NCBI RefSeq assembly: GCF_025457425.1
Contig: NZ_JAMXIA010000001.1
Location: 930,001-994,000, forward strand
Length of the DNA stretch: 64,000 bases
From: Chryseobacterium foetidum
Lineage (GTDB): Bacteria > Bacteroidota > Bacteroidia > Flavobacteriales > Weeksellaceae
Reading direction: 5' to 3'
Part shown: positions 16,846 through 25,087 of the stretch, one piece after another
Numbering within the stretch: the first letter of the stretch is position 1
Layout of the letters: each line of letters begins with the position of its first letter
Translations under genes and position numbers: made by a program
Notes under the pieces: model-generated
The model's database searches: none
The model's input: the letters and a program-made list of their open reading frames with translations, nothing else
What the model was told of the DNA's origin: nothing

Positions 16846-17535
16846 TTACAGATAATCTTTTCCCACAAAGACCAGCAAATCTCCTTTTTCATATTCTATA
16901 GCAACTTCGTCTTCAACGGCAAAATTTCTGGTTCCGATTCTTGAGGTAATGCTCAGATTTTCATCATCTAAAGTCCAGTTGAGTCCCTTTGTATTCACGT
17001 TTTCCGCTGTGGGAAAAGGATACAGGGAAACCAGTTTATTTTTGACATTTTTCAGAATGAAATTTTTGGGAATGAAAAAATATTCAGAAAACGCGTCATA
17101 AAATGTTATGTTTAAATTTTCTTTAAAGCCGAAAGCTACCGTTAGATTTCCAAGAAAATGATCCTGTTCGCCACCGCTTCCGCCAAAAACATCAATATTC
17201 TTAAAACCTTTCTCAGCAATAATTTCCAAAGCTTTGTGAAAATCTGTTTTTTCCTGATCTGGCGTGTAAATGAATTTATCTTTATAAATATTTTCGTCAA
17301 ATCCGGAATGGGAATCAAAATCCCCTGAAATAAAATCTAAATTCTCAAACGGAAAATTTAAATCTTTCAGATAATGAAAAGCACCGTCGGTGCAGGCAAT
17401 TAGGGTGTAAATATCCAAATCTGGAAGCGATTTCGGAGCGTCTCCATTGATGAAGAGAAGGCATTTTCCTCTCCCTAAATCCCTCTCCAAAGGAAAGGGA
17501 CTTTCACTACTATTGTAATCAGAATTACTTGACAT
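16846..17535 (-). CDS. Thiamine pyrophosphokinase
   Basis: The family core runs from KCLLFINGDAP onward, with the metal/ATP motifs SGDFDS, KTDFHKALE and GGSGGEQDHFLGNL, and a C-terminal thiamine-binding beta-sandwich. It transfers pyrophosphate from ATP to thiamine, giving thiamine diphosphate. The start is uncertain: the frame is open to 17577, with in-frame ATGs at 17559, 17553 and 17535. I chose 17535. The first 17 residues (MSSNSDYNSSESPFPLE) and the following RDLGRG are not family sequence. They translate a CCCTCTCC/GGAAAGGG palindromic repeat at 17466-17505, which seems to have been absorbed into the reading frame. Confidence 0.87.
   Translation of the reverse strand: MSSNSDYNSSESPFPLERDLGRGKCLLFINGDAPKSLPDLDIYTLIACTDGAFHYLKDLNFPFENLDFISGDFDSHSGFDENIYKDKFIYTPDQEKTDFHKALEIIAEKGFKNIDVFGGSGGEQDHFLGNLTVAFGFKENLNITFYDAFSEYFFIPKNFILKNVKNKLVSLYPFPTAENVNTKGLNWTLDDENLSITSRIGTRNFAVEDEVAIEYEKGDLLVFVGKDYL
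17466..17505. repeat. Palindromic repeat translated inside the thiamine pyrophosphokinase N-terminus
   Basis: CCTCTCCCTAAATCCCTCTC followed by CAAAGGAAAGGGAC forms imperfect inverted arms (CCCTCTCC/GGAAAGGG). Repeats of this 'ccctctccaaagga' kind are usually intergenic. Here it encodes residues such as SPFPLERDLGRG. Confidence 0.5.
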
Positions 17536-17612
17536 ATTTTTTAATCTCTTCATCAACATCCATTTTGCAGAGCACAATTTTTTTTGAAAAACTTTGTTTT
17601 TTTACTTGACGC

Positions 17613-17651
17613 TTTTCCTTGGCTCTTTTTACTTTTTCCTTGGCTCTTTTT
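17613..17651. repeat. Tandem duplication of a 21-bp unit
   Basis: TTTTCCTTGGCTCTTTTT occurs twice, at 17613 and 17634, between the thiamine pyrophosphokinase and cobalamin adenosyltransferase genes. Confidence 0.7.
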
Positions 17652-17653
17652 TA

Positions 17654-18226
17654 TCAGCCTCTTTCACTCGGATTCCAATATTCTTCAGTTTCGTTGTTAA
17701 TTTTTGAGATGTATCTTGCCAAAACAAATAGGTAATCTGACAGTCTGTTTAAGTATTTAATCAATTCCGGACGCACTTCTTCAGATTCATTTAGGAAAAC
17801 CAAAGAACGTTCTGCTCTTCTGCAAATGGTTCTTGCTGCATGTAAAAATGTCGCTGACTTTCCGCCGCCTGGGAGGATGAAAAATTGAAGTGGCTCGAGT
17901 TTTTCTTCAAAAGCGTCCATCCAGTTTTCGAGTTCTTCGATTTCGGTGTCTGAAATGATGATTGGAAGTCGGGATTTTCCGTTGGCGAGCATGAGTTTGT
18001 CAACCGGAGTTGCTGCTTCTGAACCTACGGTAAAAAGATCAAACTGAATTTTTTTGAGTTGTTTTAAAACTTCCTCATCTGTAATATGACTTTTTGAAAT
18101 TCCTATAAATGAGTTGAGTTCATCGATATTTCCGTAGCTGTCTACTCTTGCGCTGGCTTTTGAAACTCTCGTTCCGCCGTACAGTGCAGTTTGTCCTTTA
18201 TCTCCTGTCTTGGTGTAGATTTTCAT
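17654..18226 (-). CDS. Cob(I)alamin adenosyltransferase, PduO type
   Basis: A 190-residue protein with the PduO hallmarks. The N-terminal KIYTKTGDKGQTALYGG is the ATP-binding loop, then SYGNIDELNSFIG, and the helix LHAARTICRRAERSLV has the ATP- and corrinoid-contacting residues. It transfers the 5'-deoxyadenosyl group from ATP to reduced cobalamin, giving coenzyme B12. No cobalamin biosynthesis genes are near, so it probably serves salvage of imported B12. The thiamine pyrophosphokinase gene follows on the same strand after the short tandem duplication. Confidence 0.92.
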   Translation of the reverse strand: MKIYTKTGDKGQTALYGGTRVSKASARVDSYGNIDELNSFIGISKSHITDEEVLKQLKKIQFDLFTVGSEAATPVDKLMLANGKSRLPIIISDTEIEELENWMDAFEEKLEPLQFFILPGGGKSATFLHAARTICRRAERSLVFLNESEEVRPELIKYLNRLSDYLFVLARYISKINNETEEYWNPSERG

Positions 18227-18315
18227 TGTTGTTGAGGTTTAAGTTTCGAAAATAATAAAACTGCGAAAACTATTCTAAATAATTACCTGTTTAAATTTCA
18301 TCAAAATTATTTTTC

Positions 18316-18345
18316 TGATCCTTCCTTCGACAAGCTCAGGATGAC
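18316..18345. repeat. Dispersed TTCGACAAGCTCAGGATGA repeat
   Basis: This stretch reads CCTTCGACAAGCTCAGGATGA. Two facing relatives form an inverted repeat at 44962-45034. The word is widespread in intergenic DNA of many bacteria. Confidence 0.6.
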
Positions 18346-18591
18346 ATGGGAGTTCATTTTGATGAAATTTTCGAGACATTTTTCCGCCCTATAGGGTTGG
18401 GGAAAAGAAAAATGTATCGAAAATTTTGTTTTTAATAATTTTAAACAGTCTCTAGGATTTTTCAGATTTAAATGATCATTAAAATTCAGAGAAATCTGAG
18501 TTCAGCAACTCATTTCTTTTCGCACGACTAAAGTAGTTCTTTTTACAAAAATTTGAAAATGAAATTCTAATGTTCTGAAAAAGCGAACTCC

Positions 18592-18690
18592 CCTAGCCCT
18601 GATAGAAGCGGCATCCTTTTTTTGTGCCGGACGTAACGAAGTGGAGACCGGCACAAAAAAAGATACAGCGGATAGCAGGATTAAGCTCCT
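18592..18690 (+). ncRNA. Structured intergenic element, possible RNA motif, copy 1
   Basis: The order is AGCCCTGATAGAAGCGGC, T-run, a GTGCCGG/CCGGCAC hairpin, A-run, then CAGCGGATAGCAGGATTAAG. The T and A runs can pair, extending the inner hairpin to over 14 bp, while the outer AGCCC and GCT words flank it. The copy at 53716-53797 has the same layout with a different inner stem. No open reading frame explains it. Strand and function are unknown; Flavobacteria carry RNA motifs of unknown function, and I cannot say whether this is one of them. Confidence 0.45.
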
Positions 18691-18696
18691 AAAAAA

Positions 18697-18836
18697 TAAT
18701 CGGGATTCGGGATTCGAGGTTCGAGATTCGGGATTCGGGATGCGAGATTCGGGATGCGGGATGCGAGGTACGTGATTCAAGATTCGGGATTGTACTAATT
18801 ACCTATTACTCATTACCTATTACTCATGAATAATTG
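18697..18836. repeat. Heptanucleotide array, about 20 units
   Basis: The sequence keeps 7-bp register for about 140 bases. The first 13 units are variants of GATTCGG/GATTCGA/GATGCGG. The array then changes without losing register into CCTATTA/CTCATTA units. This is the longest of six such arrays in the window. Confidence 0.85.
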
Positions 18837-18847
18837 CCCATAAAAAA

Positions 18848-18870
18848 GACCAACCTGTGAAAGATTGGTC
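18848..18870 (-). terminator. Terminator-like hairpin with no matching gene
   Basis: The minus strand reads GACCAATC...GGTTGGTC followed by TTTTTTATGGG, a clear intrinsic terminator. No minus-strand gene lies upstream of it before the regulator at 20242, and the adjacent gene (19064) points the other way. Confidence 0.5.
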
Positions 18871-18997
18871 AGATTCAAAATTATCTTTTATGACAACATT
18901 CAGCAGCTGAATTTCTGTTATCAACTTCACAATAACGTGAGGAAATTTATTTTATTTTGTGGCAATTTTAAATATTTTTAAAACTTAAAAATCCTAC

Positions 18998-19032
18998 TGA
19001 CAAACTGTTGTCATAACCCCGGCTTACCTTTG
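18998..19032 (+). promoter_or_regulatory. Promoter of the DinB-like gene with an operator-like palindrome
   Basis: A perfect -7 box TACCTTTG lies at 19025-19032, 31 bases before the ATG. Just upstream, TGACAAACTGTTGTCA (18998-19013) is a 6-bp-armed perfect palindrome, a candidate repressor site. The neighbouring WYL regulator is a possible binder. Confidence 0.5.
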
Positions 19033-19063
19033 TCTTAACATTAACAAACAAAACAAATACGTT

Positions 19064-19555
19064 ATGACAACTACAGCAACAGCAACAACACAGTTTATCT
19101 CATCAGCACAGCTTTTGGAGCACTGGCAGGGACACAGAAACCTGACAAGAAGAGTGATTGAAATGTTCCCCGAGAAAGAATTATTCGAATTTTCAGTGGG
19201 CGGAATGAGACCTTTTGCGAAACTGGCAGTGGAATTAATCAGCATCGCCGGTCCGGCTCTGAAGGGAATCGTGGAAGGACAAGTGGAAGAATTTTCTGAA
19301 GAAGCTTTTCAGCCAAAAACCAAGGAGGAAATTTTGGCAAAATGGGATTCTGAGACGGAAGTGATCAATCATTATTTCAACCAAATTTCTGAGGAGAGAT
19401 TTCAGGAAACATTTAATTTATTTGGTCAGTATGAGTTTCCGGTGTATCAGAATATTCTGTATTTTGTGGATAATGAGGTGCATCACCGTGGACAGGGATT
19501 TGTTTATCTGAGAGCGCTGGGAATTGAGCCCCCGTTTTTCTGGGAAAGATTTTAG
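19064..19555 (+). CDS. DinB-superfamily protein
   Basis: A 163-residue four-helix-bundle protein. The possible metal-binding histidines are H20 (LEHWQGHRN) and the pair in the last helix, NEVHHRGQGFVYLRALG. The ending EPPFFWERF is typical of Bacteroidota DinB/YfiT-like proteins. Members bind a divalent metal and some are thiol-dependent transferases, but most are uncharacterised despite the DNA-damage name. The start at 19064 follows a perfect -7 box. A WYL-domain regulator lies downstream on the opposite strand, a recurrent association, so regulation by it is plausible. Confidence 0.85.
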   Translation: MTTTATATTQFISSAQLLEHWQGHRNLTRRVIEMFPEKELFEFSVGGMRPFAKLAVELISIAGPALKGIVEGQVEEFSEEAFQPKTKEEILAKWDSETEVINHYFNQISEERFQETFNLFGQYEFPVYQNILYFVDNEVHHRGQGFVYLRALGIEPPFFWERF

Positions 19556-19559
19556 GGTT

Positions 19560-20240
19560 GCCCCACAGATCGCACAGATTTACACAGATGATTGGGGTTA
19601 AGTTTTGCAAATATTTTCTCCCGCAGAATTCGTAGATGAAGCAGATTGATTTAAAATCTGTGAGTATCTGTGGAATCTGTGGGAGGTTTTTTTGACACAT
19701 GAGTCACATGAGTTTTCAGTTGACAGCTATGAAAACATTTTAGAACACATGAGTTTAAAAATCGAAGATTTTCATTTACTGTCTGTAGAAATCGCTGGAA
19801 TCTGTGGGAGATTTTTTTTGCGCACGGATTACACGGATTTACACAGATGATTGAGGTTAAATCTTGTAAAGAATTTTTCTCCCGCAGATTTTGTAGATGA
19901 AGCAGATTGATTTAAAGTCTGTGAGTATCTGTGGAATCTGTGGGAGGTTTTTTTGACACATAAGTCACATGAGTTTTCAGTTGACAGCTATGAAAACATT
20001 TTAGAACACATGAGTTTAAAAATCGAAGATTTTCATTTACTGTCTGTAGAAATCGCTGGAATCTGTGAGAGTATTTTGCGCACGGATTACACGGATTTAC
20101 ACGGATGTTTCTGGATAAATCTTTGTGAAAGAATTTTTTTTCCCGCGGATTTTGCAGATGGAGCAGATTTAAAATCTGTGAAGATCTGTGGAATCTGTGG
20201 GAGATTTTTAGCGCCACGAATGCACGAATATATCTGTGAG
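19560..20240. repeat. 259-bp tandem repeat, two full units and one partial
   Basis: The same sequence repeats with a period of 258-259 bp (for example GATGATTGGGG at 19587, GATGATTGAGG at 19846, and the diverged third unit at 20104). Each unit holds a palindrome of the CCCGCAGATTTTGTAGATGA/AATCTGTGGGAG type, and a TTGACACATGAGTCACATGA stretch is present in the first two. The first two units are nearly identical and the third is partial. Open frames inside it are low-complexity artefacts. No gene is seen in this 686-base gap. Confidence 0.85.
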
Positions 20241-20241
20241 A

Positions 20242-21192
20242 TTACAGGTTTTTTGAAACTTTTGTGATCAGTTCCTGCATGGTTGTTTTGAGGAATTCTG
20301 GTTCGATGATTTGGGCGTAATCGAAAAATGTGATCAGCCAGCGTGGAAATCCTTCGTCGATCCATTCGGTTTCGAAGGTCATTTCGGTGCCGTTTTCGGT
20401 TTCTTTTTCTTCAGTTAAGCCGTAATAAATTTTGGAATTGTTCAGGTGACCGATAATTTTTTTATCCACCAAAAGTCGGACAATGGTTTTTTTTCCGTTT
20501 GGGCTCTGGCGGTAGTCGTTGATTTGTCCGTACTCCTGCAGATAAGGATTCTGGGTTTTGGTAATGCTTAAAATCCGGTCGATTCTGAACTGTCTGAAAT
20601 CATTTCTCAACGTGCAGTACGCAATCATATACCAATAGCTGAATTCAAAAAATACACCTACCACTTCGAGGGTTCTTGTTGAGATTTTGTCGTCAACAGT
20701 TTTGTATTCAATTGAAATCTGCTGTTTTTCTGCAATACTTTCTAAGATTGTCGGAATAATATTTTTTATCGTGTCTTCCTTCTTCGGATTGTAATTGTAA
20801 ATACCAATCTGATTTTCAATATTCTGAATTAAGTTTTTATCTGAATTTCTTAAAACCGAACGCACTTTTTCCATAGCGGTCTGATAATGATTTCCTAAAC
20901 TTTCGTGCGAAAATTTCTGCATCAGTTTTTCGGCAGTGATAAAACTCAAAACTTCTTCTTTGGTAAACATCACGGGCGGAAGTTTGTAGCCATCCATCAG
21001 AGAATAGCCGCTCCCCGCTTCGCCAACAATCGGAATCCCGGCGTTTTCCAAGGTTTTTACATCACGGTAAATTGTTCTTACACTCACTTCAAATTTCACA
21101 GCCAAATCCTGTGCTCTTACAATCGGTTTTGACTGTAACTGCGTGAGAATTGCGGTGACGCGGTCGAGTTTTTTGAGGTAATGGTCGTTCAT
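20242..21192 (-). CDS. YafY-like transcriptional regulator (HTH plus WYL domain)
   Basis: A 316-residue regulator. Residues 5-60 are a DeoR-type winged helix-turn-helix (VRAQDLAVKFEVSVRTIYRD; TLENAGIPIVGEAGSGYSL). The WYL domain spans about 140-230 with SYWYMIAYCTLRNDFRQFRI, where the usual Trp-Tyr-Leu reads WYMI, and the basic ligand-binding stretch. A C-terminal WCX-like part follows. WYL domains are thought to sense nucleic acid or small ligands. It is likely to control itself and possibly the DinB-like gene on the other side of the tandem repeats, which is inferred from position only. Confidence 0.88.
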   Translation of the reverse strand: MNDHYLKKLDRVTAILTQLQSKPIVRAQDLAVKFEVSVRTIYRDVKTLENAGIPIVGEAGSGYSLMDGYKLPPVMFTKEEVLSFITAEKLMQKFSHESLGNHYQTAMEKVRSVLRNSDKNLIQNIENQIGIYNYNPKKEDTIKNIIPTILESIAEKQQISIEYKTVDDKISTRTLEVVGVFFEFSYWYMIAYCTLRNDFRQFRIDRILSITKTQNPYLQEYGQINDYRQSPNGKKTIVRLLVDKKIIGHLNNSKIYYGLTEEKETENGTEMTFETEWIDEGFPRWLITFFDYAQIIEPEFLKTTMQELITKVSKNL

Positions 21193-21252
21193 TTTGAAAT
21201 CTTCACAAATTTACTTTAATCTGAATCAAATTTAAACTTAGAAATGCTGAAA

Positions 21253-21345
21253 TTTTAAACCATTAAGATTGGGTTAAGCTGTTAAGTCTTGATTAAGGAA
21301 ATATCTCAAGATATTCATTAAGCAGACGGCTTAATTTAGAATTAT
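21253..21345. repeat. Dispersed TTAAG-rich repeat, copy 2
   Basis: This is the partner of 12228-12320. The best-conserved part is AAGGAAATATCTCAAGATAT, TCATTAAG and GGCTTAATTT. It sits just upstream of the WYL regulator start. Confidence 0.65.
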
Positions 21346-21382
21346 GTAAAGCTAACAAAACTTATCAACTGAGATTCTTATT

Positions 21383-21889
21383 TTATTTTCGGCTATTGAA
21401 TATAGTTCGGTATTTATAAAATCTATAAGCCATAAATAATGTACCCAGACCGCCAATCAAACCAATATAAATCAGAAAGCTTTCTTTTCTCTCATATTCA
21501 TTTTTACTAATTAGAATTTGATCATCTTTTTCAACTTGAATTAAATCAATATTGATATTCTCGGTTTTGTTGTTGCTTTTTTGATAATACACTTTAACCC
21601 TTTCACCGATTTTTATCTTTTTAAGCAAATCATCATATTCTTTTGACATCCTGTAAACTCCTAAGTTTTCATCGAGGCCATTTAAAGACAAATAAAAAAC
21701 ATTTGATTTGCGACCTTTGCTACCATAATGAATACCTATCCCTTTGTCAGTAATTACATTTTCATATTGAGCATATTTTGTTAAGTCAAGATTCTGTTTT
21801 CCATAACCGATGTAACCAAGAAAAAAATATAAGATTGACGTTGATGCAAATAGAATTGAATTTAATAAATGTTTAGTTTTTTTATTCAT
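21383..21889 (-). CDS. Hypothetical membrane protein with two membrane segments
   Basis: A 168-residue protein with an N-terminal hydrophobic segment (about 10-28) and a second near the C-terminus (about 140-157, FLIYIGLIGGLGTLFMAYRF). Between them lies a soluble beta-rich domain of about 100 residues. The layout, short membrane segments flanking a beta domain, resembles DUF3592-type proteins, but I do not recognise a diagnostic motif. It is AT-rich and stands between the WYL regulator and the ABC exporter, both on the same strand. Function unknown. Confidence 0.7.
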   Translation of the reverse strand: MNKKTKHLLNSILFASTSILYFFLGYIGYGKQNLDLTKYAQYENVITDKGIGIHYGSKGRKSNVFYLSLNGLDENLGVYRMSKEYDDLLKKIKIGERVKVYYQKSNNKTENINIDLIQVEKDDQILISKNEYERKESFLIYIGLIGGLGTLFMAYRFYKYRTIFNSRK

Positions 21890-21978
21890 AGGTTATTTCA
21901 GTTTCGATTTGTGGCTTAAAATATATTATGAGAATAGTATAAATCATTGCTACATTGTTAAACCGTTACATTGGTACA

Positions 21979-23784
21979 TTAATTTTTGAAAGTATTCATC
22001 AGTTTATCCAGATTGAGACTTCTCGCGGACGCATCAAAAATCTCACGGTAAGTTCCATTCAATTGCACCAATTCATCATGCGTTCCGCTTTCAACGACGT
22101 GGCCTTTTTTCATCACATAAATTTTATCCGAATCTAAAATCTGGGAAAGTGAATGTGAAATAATCACCACCGTTCTTCCTTCTTTAATCGCATCTAAAGA
22201 ATTTTTAATCTGTTCAGTCGCAATCGCATCCAAGCTTGCTGTAGGTTCATCAAGAAATATAATCGGTGGATTTTTGAGGAATAATCGTGCTATCGCAATT
22301 CTCTGTTGCTGTCCGCCTGAAAGTTGGGTGGCGTCATGCTGGTATTTTTCAGGTAAATCTATAATCTGCTCGTGGAGATAGGCCTTTTTGGCAGCTTCTT
22401 CGATTTCCTCAAAACTCGCATTCATATTTCCATAGCGAATGTTGTCTTCGATACTTCCCTGAAAAATATGATTTTTCTGTAAGACTAAACCTAAATCGTT
22501 TCTGAGATAAGCGTTTTCAAAATTATTTAAATCTACTTGATCCAAAATAATTTCGCCGGAATCGGGAAGGTAAAATTTACATAAAAGATTGATAATGGTA
22601 GATTTTCCGGCTCCACTGAGGCCGACCAATGCTGTTGTTTTTCCGTTTTCGATGATCATTGAAACATTGTGCAACGCTTTTGTACCGTTGGGATAGGTGA
22701 AATCGATATTTCTGAGTTCAAAATTTCCTTTGATTTTATTTTCAACGAAAGTTCCGTTCGGCTCAGTCTCTCCGTCGGCATTTAAAATTTCAAAATATCC
22801 TTCTGCATAAATCATCGCATCATTCATATCATCATAAATTCTGTGAAGCTGTCTGATCGGCGACGAAACGTTATTGAACAACATAATATGAAGCATAATC
22901 GCTCCCAAAGTCATCTGCTGATTTAAAACGAGATAAACCGTCAGTAAAATAATCAAAACCACACCAATCTGCTCAATAAATGTTTTCAAACCTTCGTAAA
23001 TGAAGCTGGTTTTTCGTGTGTACATCTGGCTTTCCATCAGTTGCATCTGGAGGTCGTACTGTTTCTTACCTTCAAATTTTTCACGGACAAAACTTTTAAT
23101 TACCAAAATGGAATTAATTAGATTTAAAAGTCCCGAAGTTTTCTGCTCACGCTGATTTCGGAGCTGTCTTCTTACGCCACCCAGTTTTTTCGCCTGCATT
23201 GAAGTGACATAAAAATAAATCGGAACAATAATCGTGGAAACCAGACCGACATACACATTCTGCATGTACATAATCACCAATGCAATAATGGCATTGGAAA
23301 ACATCGGCAAAATATCGATGAAAAAGTTCTGAACGAGTTTCGTTAAACTCTCAATTCCACGGTCGATTCTGGTCTGTAATTTTCCGGAAGCATGGTTTTC
23401 GTCACTGAAATAGGCAACTTTGTAGGTTAGAATTTTATCAATAGCAGACTGCGCCAAAACTGAACTCACATTAATTCTGATTTTCTCACCGTAAAATTTC
23501 TGTCCGAAACTGATAAAAATATTGGCAATTTCTTTTCCTAAAAGTATGGCAGAAATAATTAAAAGCACATGAATTCCTTCCGACATCGGACTGGGAAGTT
23601 TAGTCAATTTTTCCACTTCATCAACCGTATATTTCAAAACCACCGCATTGACCTGCGCCGTGATTGCTCCCAGAAAAGTGAGAAACAATGTCCAATAAAT
23701 CATCAGACGGTAAGGTTTGATAAAAGGTTTTAATTGTCTGTAAATCCCGAAAATACTGAGTGCTCGTGTGAAAGGTTTTGCCAT
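21979..23784 (-). CDS. ABC exporter, fused permease and ATPase (half-transporter)
   Basis: A 601-residue type-1 exporter subunit. The first 320 residues hold six membrane segments. The nucleotide-binding domain follows with Walker A GLSGAGKST, Q-loop VLQKNHIF, signature LSGGQQQRIAIAR, Walker B PPIIFLDEP and H-loop VIISHSL. It works as a homodimer in the inner membrane, of the MsbA/LmrA type; lipid or drug export cannot be separated from sequence. It stands alone, with the terminator of the next upstream gene just before it. Confidence 0.93.
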   Translation of the reverse strand: MAKPFTRALSIFGIYRQLKPFIKPYRLMIYWTLFLTFLGAITAQVNAVVLKYTVDEVEKLTKLPSPMSEGIHVLLIISAILLGKEIANIFISFGQKFYGEKIRINVSSVLAQSAIDKILTYKVAYFSDENHASGKLQTRIDRGIESLTKLVQNFFIDILPMFSNAIIALVIMYMQNVYVGLVSTIIVPIYFYVTSMQAKKLGGVRRQLRNQREQKTSGLLNLINSILVIKSFVREKFEGKKQYDLQMQLMESQMYTRKTSFIYEGLKTFIEQIGVVLIILLTVYLVLNQQMTLGAIMLHIMLFNNVSSPIRQLHRIYDDMNDAMIYAEGYFEILNADGETEPNGTFVENKIKGNFELRNIDFTYPNGTKALHNVSMIIENGKTTALVGLSGAGKSTIINLLCKFYLPDSGEIILDQVDLNNFENAYLRNDLGLVLQKNHIFQGSIEDNIRYGNMNASFEEIEEAAKKAYLHEQIIDLPEKYQHDATQLSGGQQQRIAIARLFLKNPPIIFLDEPTASLDAIATEQIKNSLDAIKEGRTVVIISHSLSQILDSDKIYVMKKGHVVESGTHDELVQLNGTYREIFDASARSLNLDKLMNTFKN

Positions 23785-23801
23785 GAATTGGTTTTAAGTG
23801 A

Positions 23802-23836
23802 AAAACGTACCGTTTCTGTGAGAAAAGGTACGTTTT
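23802..23836 (-). terminator. Rho-independent terminator
   Basis: A 10-bp perfect stem AAAACGTACC/GGTACGTTTT, with T runs on both sides. It lies between the 23909-24232 gene and the ABC exporter. Confidence 0.75.
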
Positions 23837-23908
23837 ATTATATTTTTTGGCAAGTAACAACTGAATTTAATGCACATTTTTAAAAAGTGAAAAAAGTTTT
23901 CTATATTT

Positions 23909-24232
23909 TTAGTCATATTCTCCTCTGTAAATGAATTCCATTTCATTATTTTTACACTCAGGGCAAAGATTATTTTTCTTCATTAATCTAAATTCCCAAG
24001 CGTCAAAGTATTCTTCTAAATTACCTTCGTAAAATAGTGGGTCGGTATAAAAGATGTAATTTTTATGATTACTTTTCTTTCTTATATTTACCATTTCTAT
24101 CACAGATGAATTATTTCTTAGTGCCGGAACGTGACATTTTCCTTCTTCAGCCTCATCCATAGATGCCCCAAAATTTATTCTTTCATTTTTATAACTACAA
24201 ATGTTACATTTTGCTGCTAAGAGTGTTCCCAT
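23909..24232 (-). CDS. Hypothetical zinc-ribbon-like protein
   Basis: A 107-residue protein with two CxxC knuckles far apart, CNIC near the N-terminus (KCNICSYK) and CPEC near the C-terminus (NNLCPECKNNE). They could form a single zinc site. No other domain is recognised. It is AT-rich, like the following gene with a similar CxxC pair at 24373-24945, and both lie on the accessory side of the type VI region. Function unknown. Confidence 0.6.
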   Translation of the reverse strand: MGTLLAAKCNICSYKNERINFGASMDEAEEGKCHVPALRNNSSVIEMVNIRKKSNHKNYIFYTDPLFYEGNLEEYFDAWEFRLMKKNNLCPECKNNEMEFIYRGEYD

Positions 24233-24372
24233 TATTAAGCATCACTTTTCAAACTAATAACTAACTCCTTCATTTTGACTTTGTACTAAATTTTAATTTA
24301 ATAGATAAAATACAATCATAGGTTTTTAACATTATAAACCATAATGATTTTTTTATTCAAAATAAAGTTTTT

Positions 24373-24945
24373 TTATTGGCTAATATTTAGATAAAAATTC
24401 ACAAGAAAATTTTCGGAAAAACTTTTATATGAATCGTACAAACTTGAACTTAAATGCTTTTCTAAGTAACCAGAAATGAAATTTACTTTTTTTTCTAAGT
24501 ATTTTATATTATGAGCAACATTGAGACTGGGTATAATGTCTGATTTTGCAAACTCCAGATCGATCAGTGAATTTATAAGTTGAGACTTTATATACATTAA
24601 ATTTTTTTCGTAAATCCATTCATAACTAACTTCATTTGACGGTTGAGAAAGATCAATTTTTATTTCTTTAAATTTAAAATTTGATTTAACTACATTAGTA
24701 ATTCTATCGATTTGCTTCTTCCTAAATTCATCTTTTAATACTTTAACTTCGGCGTCATGTATTTTTTGATTAATTGTTTTTTTATCAATTAAATTATTTT
24801 TTTTAATACACTCAATACAAAAAATTTCGTCGTTAACTAGTCCCATATCTATTTGTTCAAAAATGGTGTTTGTTTTTTTACAAAAACAGCATTCAATACC
24901 ATCAAATGGTTCTGTATAAATTTTTTCGTAATACATTTCTTCCAT
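24373..24945 (-). CDS. Hypothetical protein with N-terminal zinc-knuckle cysteines
   Basis: About 190 residues from the ATG at 24945; the longer frame to 24975 would need a TTG start. CCFC (about 19-22) and CIEC (about 43-46) may bind zinc. The rest is Lys- and Glu-rich and probably helical. I do not recognise the family. The gene is very AT-rich compared with the core genes around it, which suggests transfer. Confidence 0.55.
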   Translation of the reverse strand: MEEMYYEKIYTEPFDGIECCFCKKTNTIFEQIDMGLVNDEIFCIECIKKNNLIDKKTINQKIHDAEVKVLKDEFRKKQIDRITNVVKSNFKFKEIKIDLSQPSNEVSYEWIYEKNLMYIKSQLINSLIDLEFAKSDIIPSLNVAHNIKYLEKKVNFISGYLEKHLSSSLYDSYKSFSENFLVNFYLNISQ

Positions 24946-25087
24946 AATAAAACTTGCGTTCGTAAGGTTTAACAAAAATCCTCAAATTTTAAATTTATTT
25001 TGGCATATTTTAGATTTAGATGATACGGAATTCTTTAAACAAGATATTAGAGATAGTTTAAAAAGTTCGTGAAATCGTTTTTTACCC

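Noticed and set aside
16756..16944. Plus-strand frame between speA and thiamine pyrophosphokinase
   Set aside because: AT-rich, overlaps the kinase C-terminus in antisense and has no promoter.
18502..18780. Minus-strand open frame over the structured element and the heptad array
   Set aside because: Its product is a low-complexity repeat translation (HPESRIPNPESRTSNP type) that follows the 7-bp array; no start signal.
19912..20365. Open frames in the 259-bp tandem repeat on both strands
   Set aside because: They recur in each unit and have repeat-derived composition; the repeat explains them.
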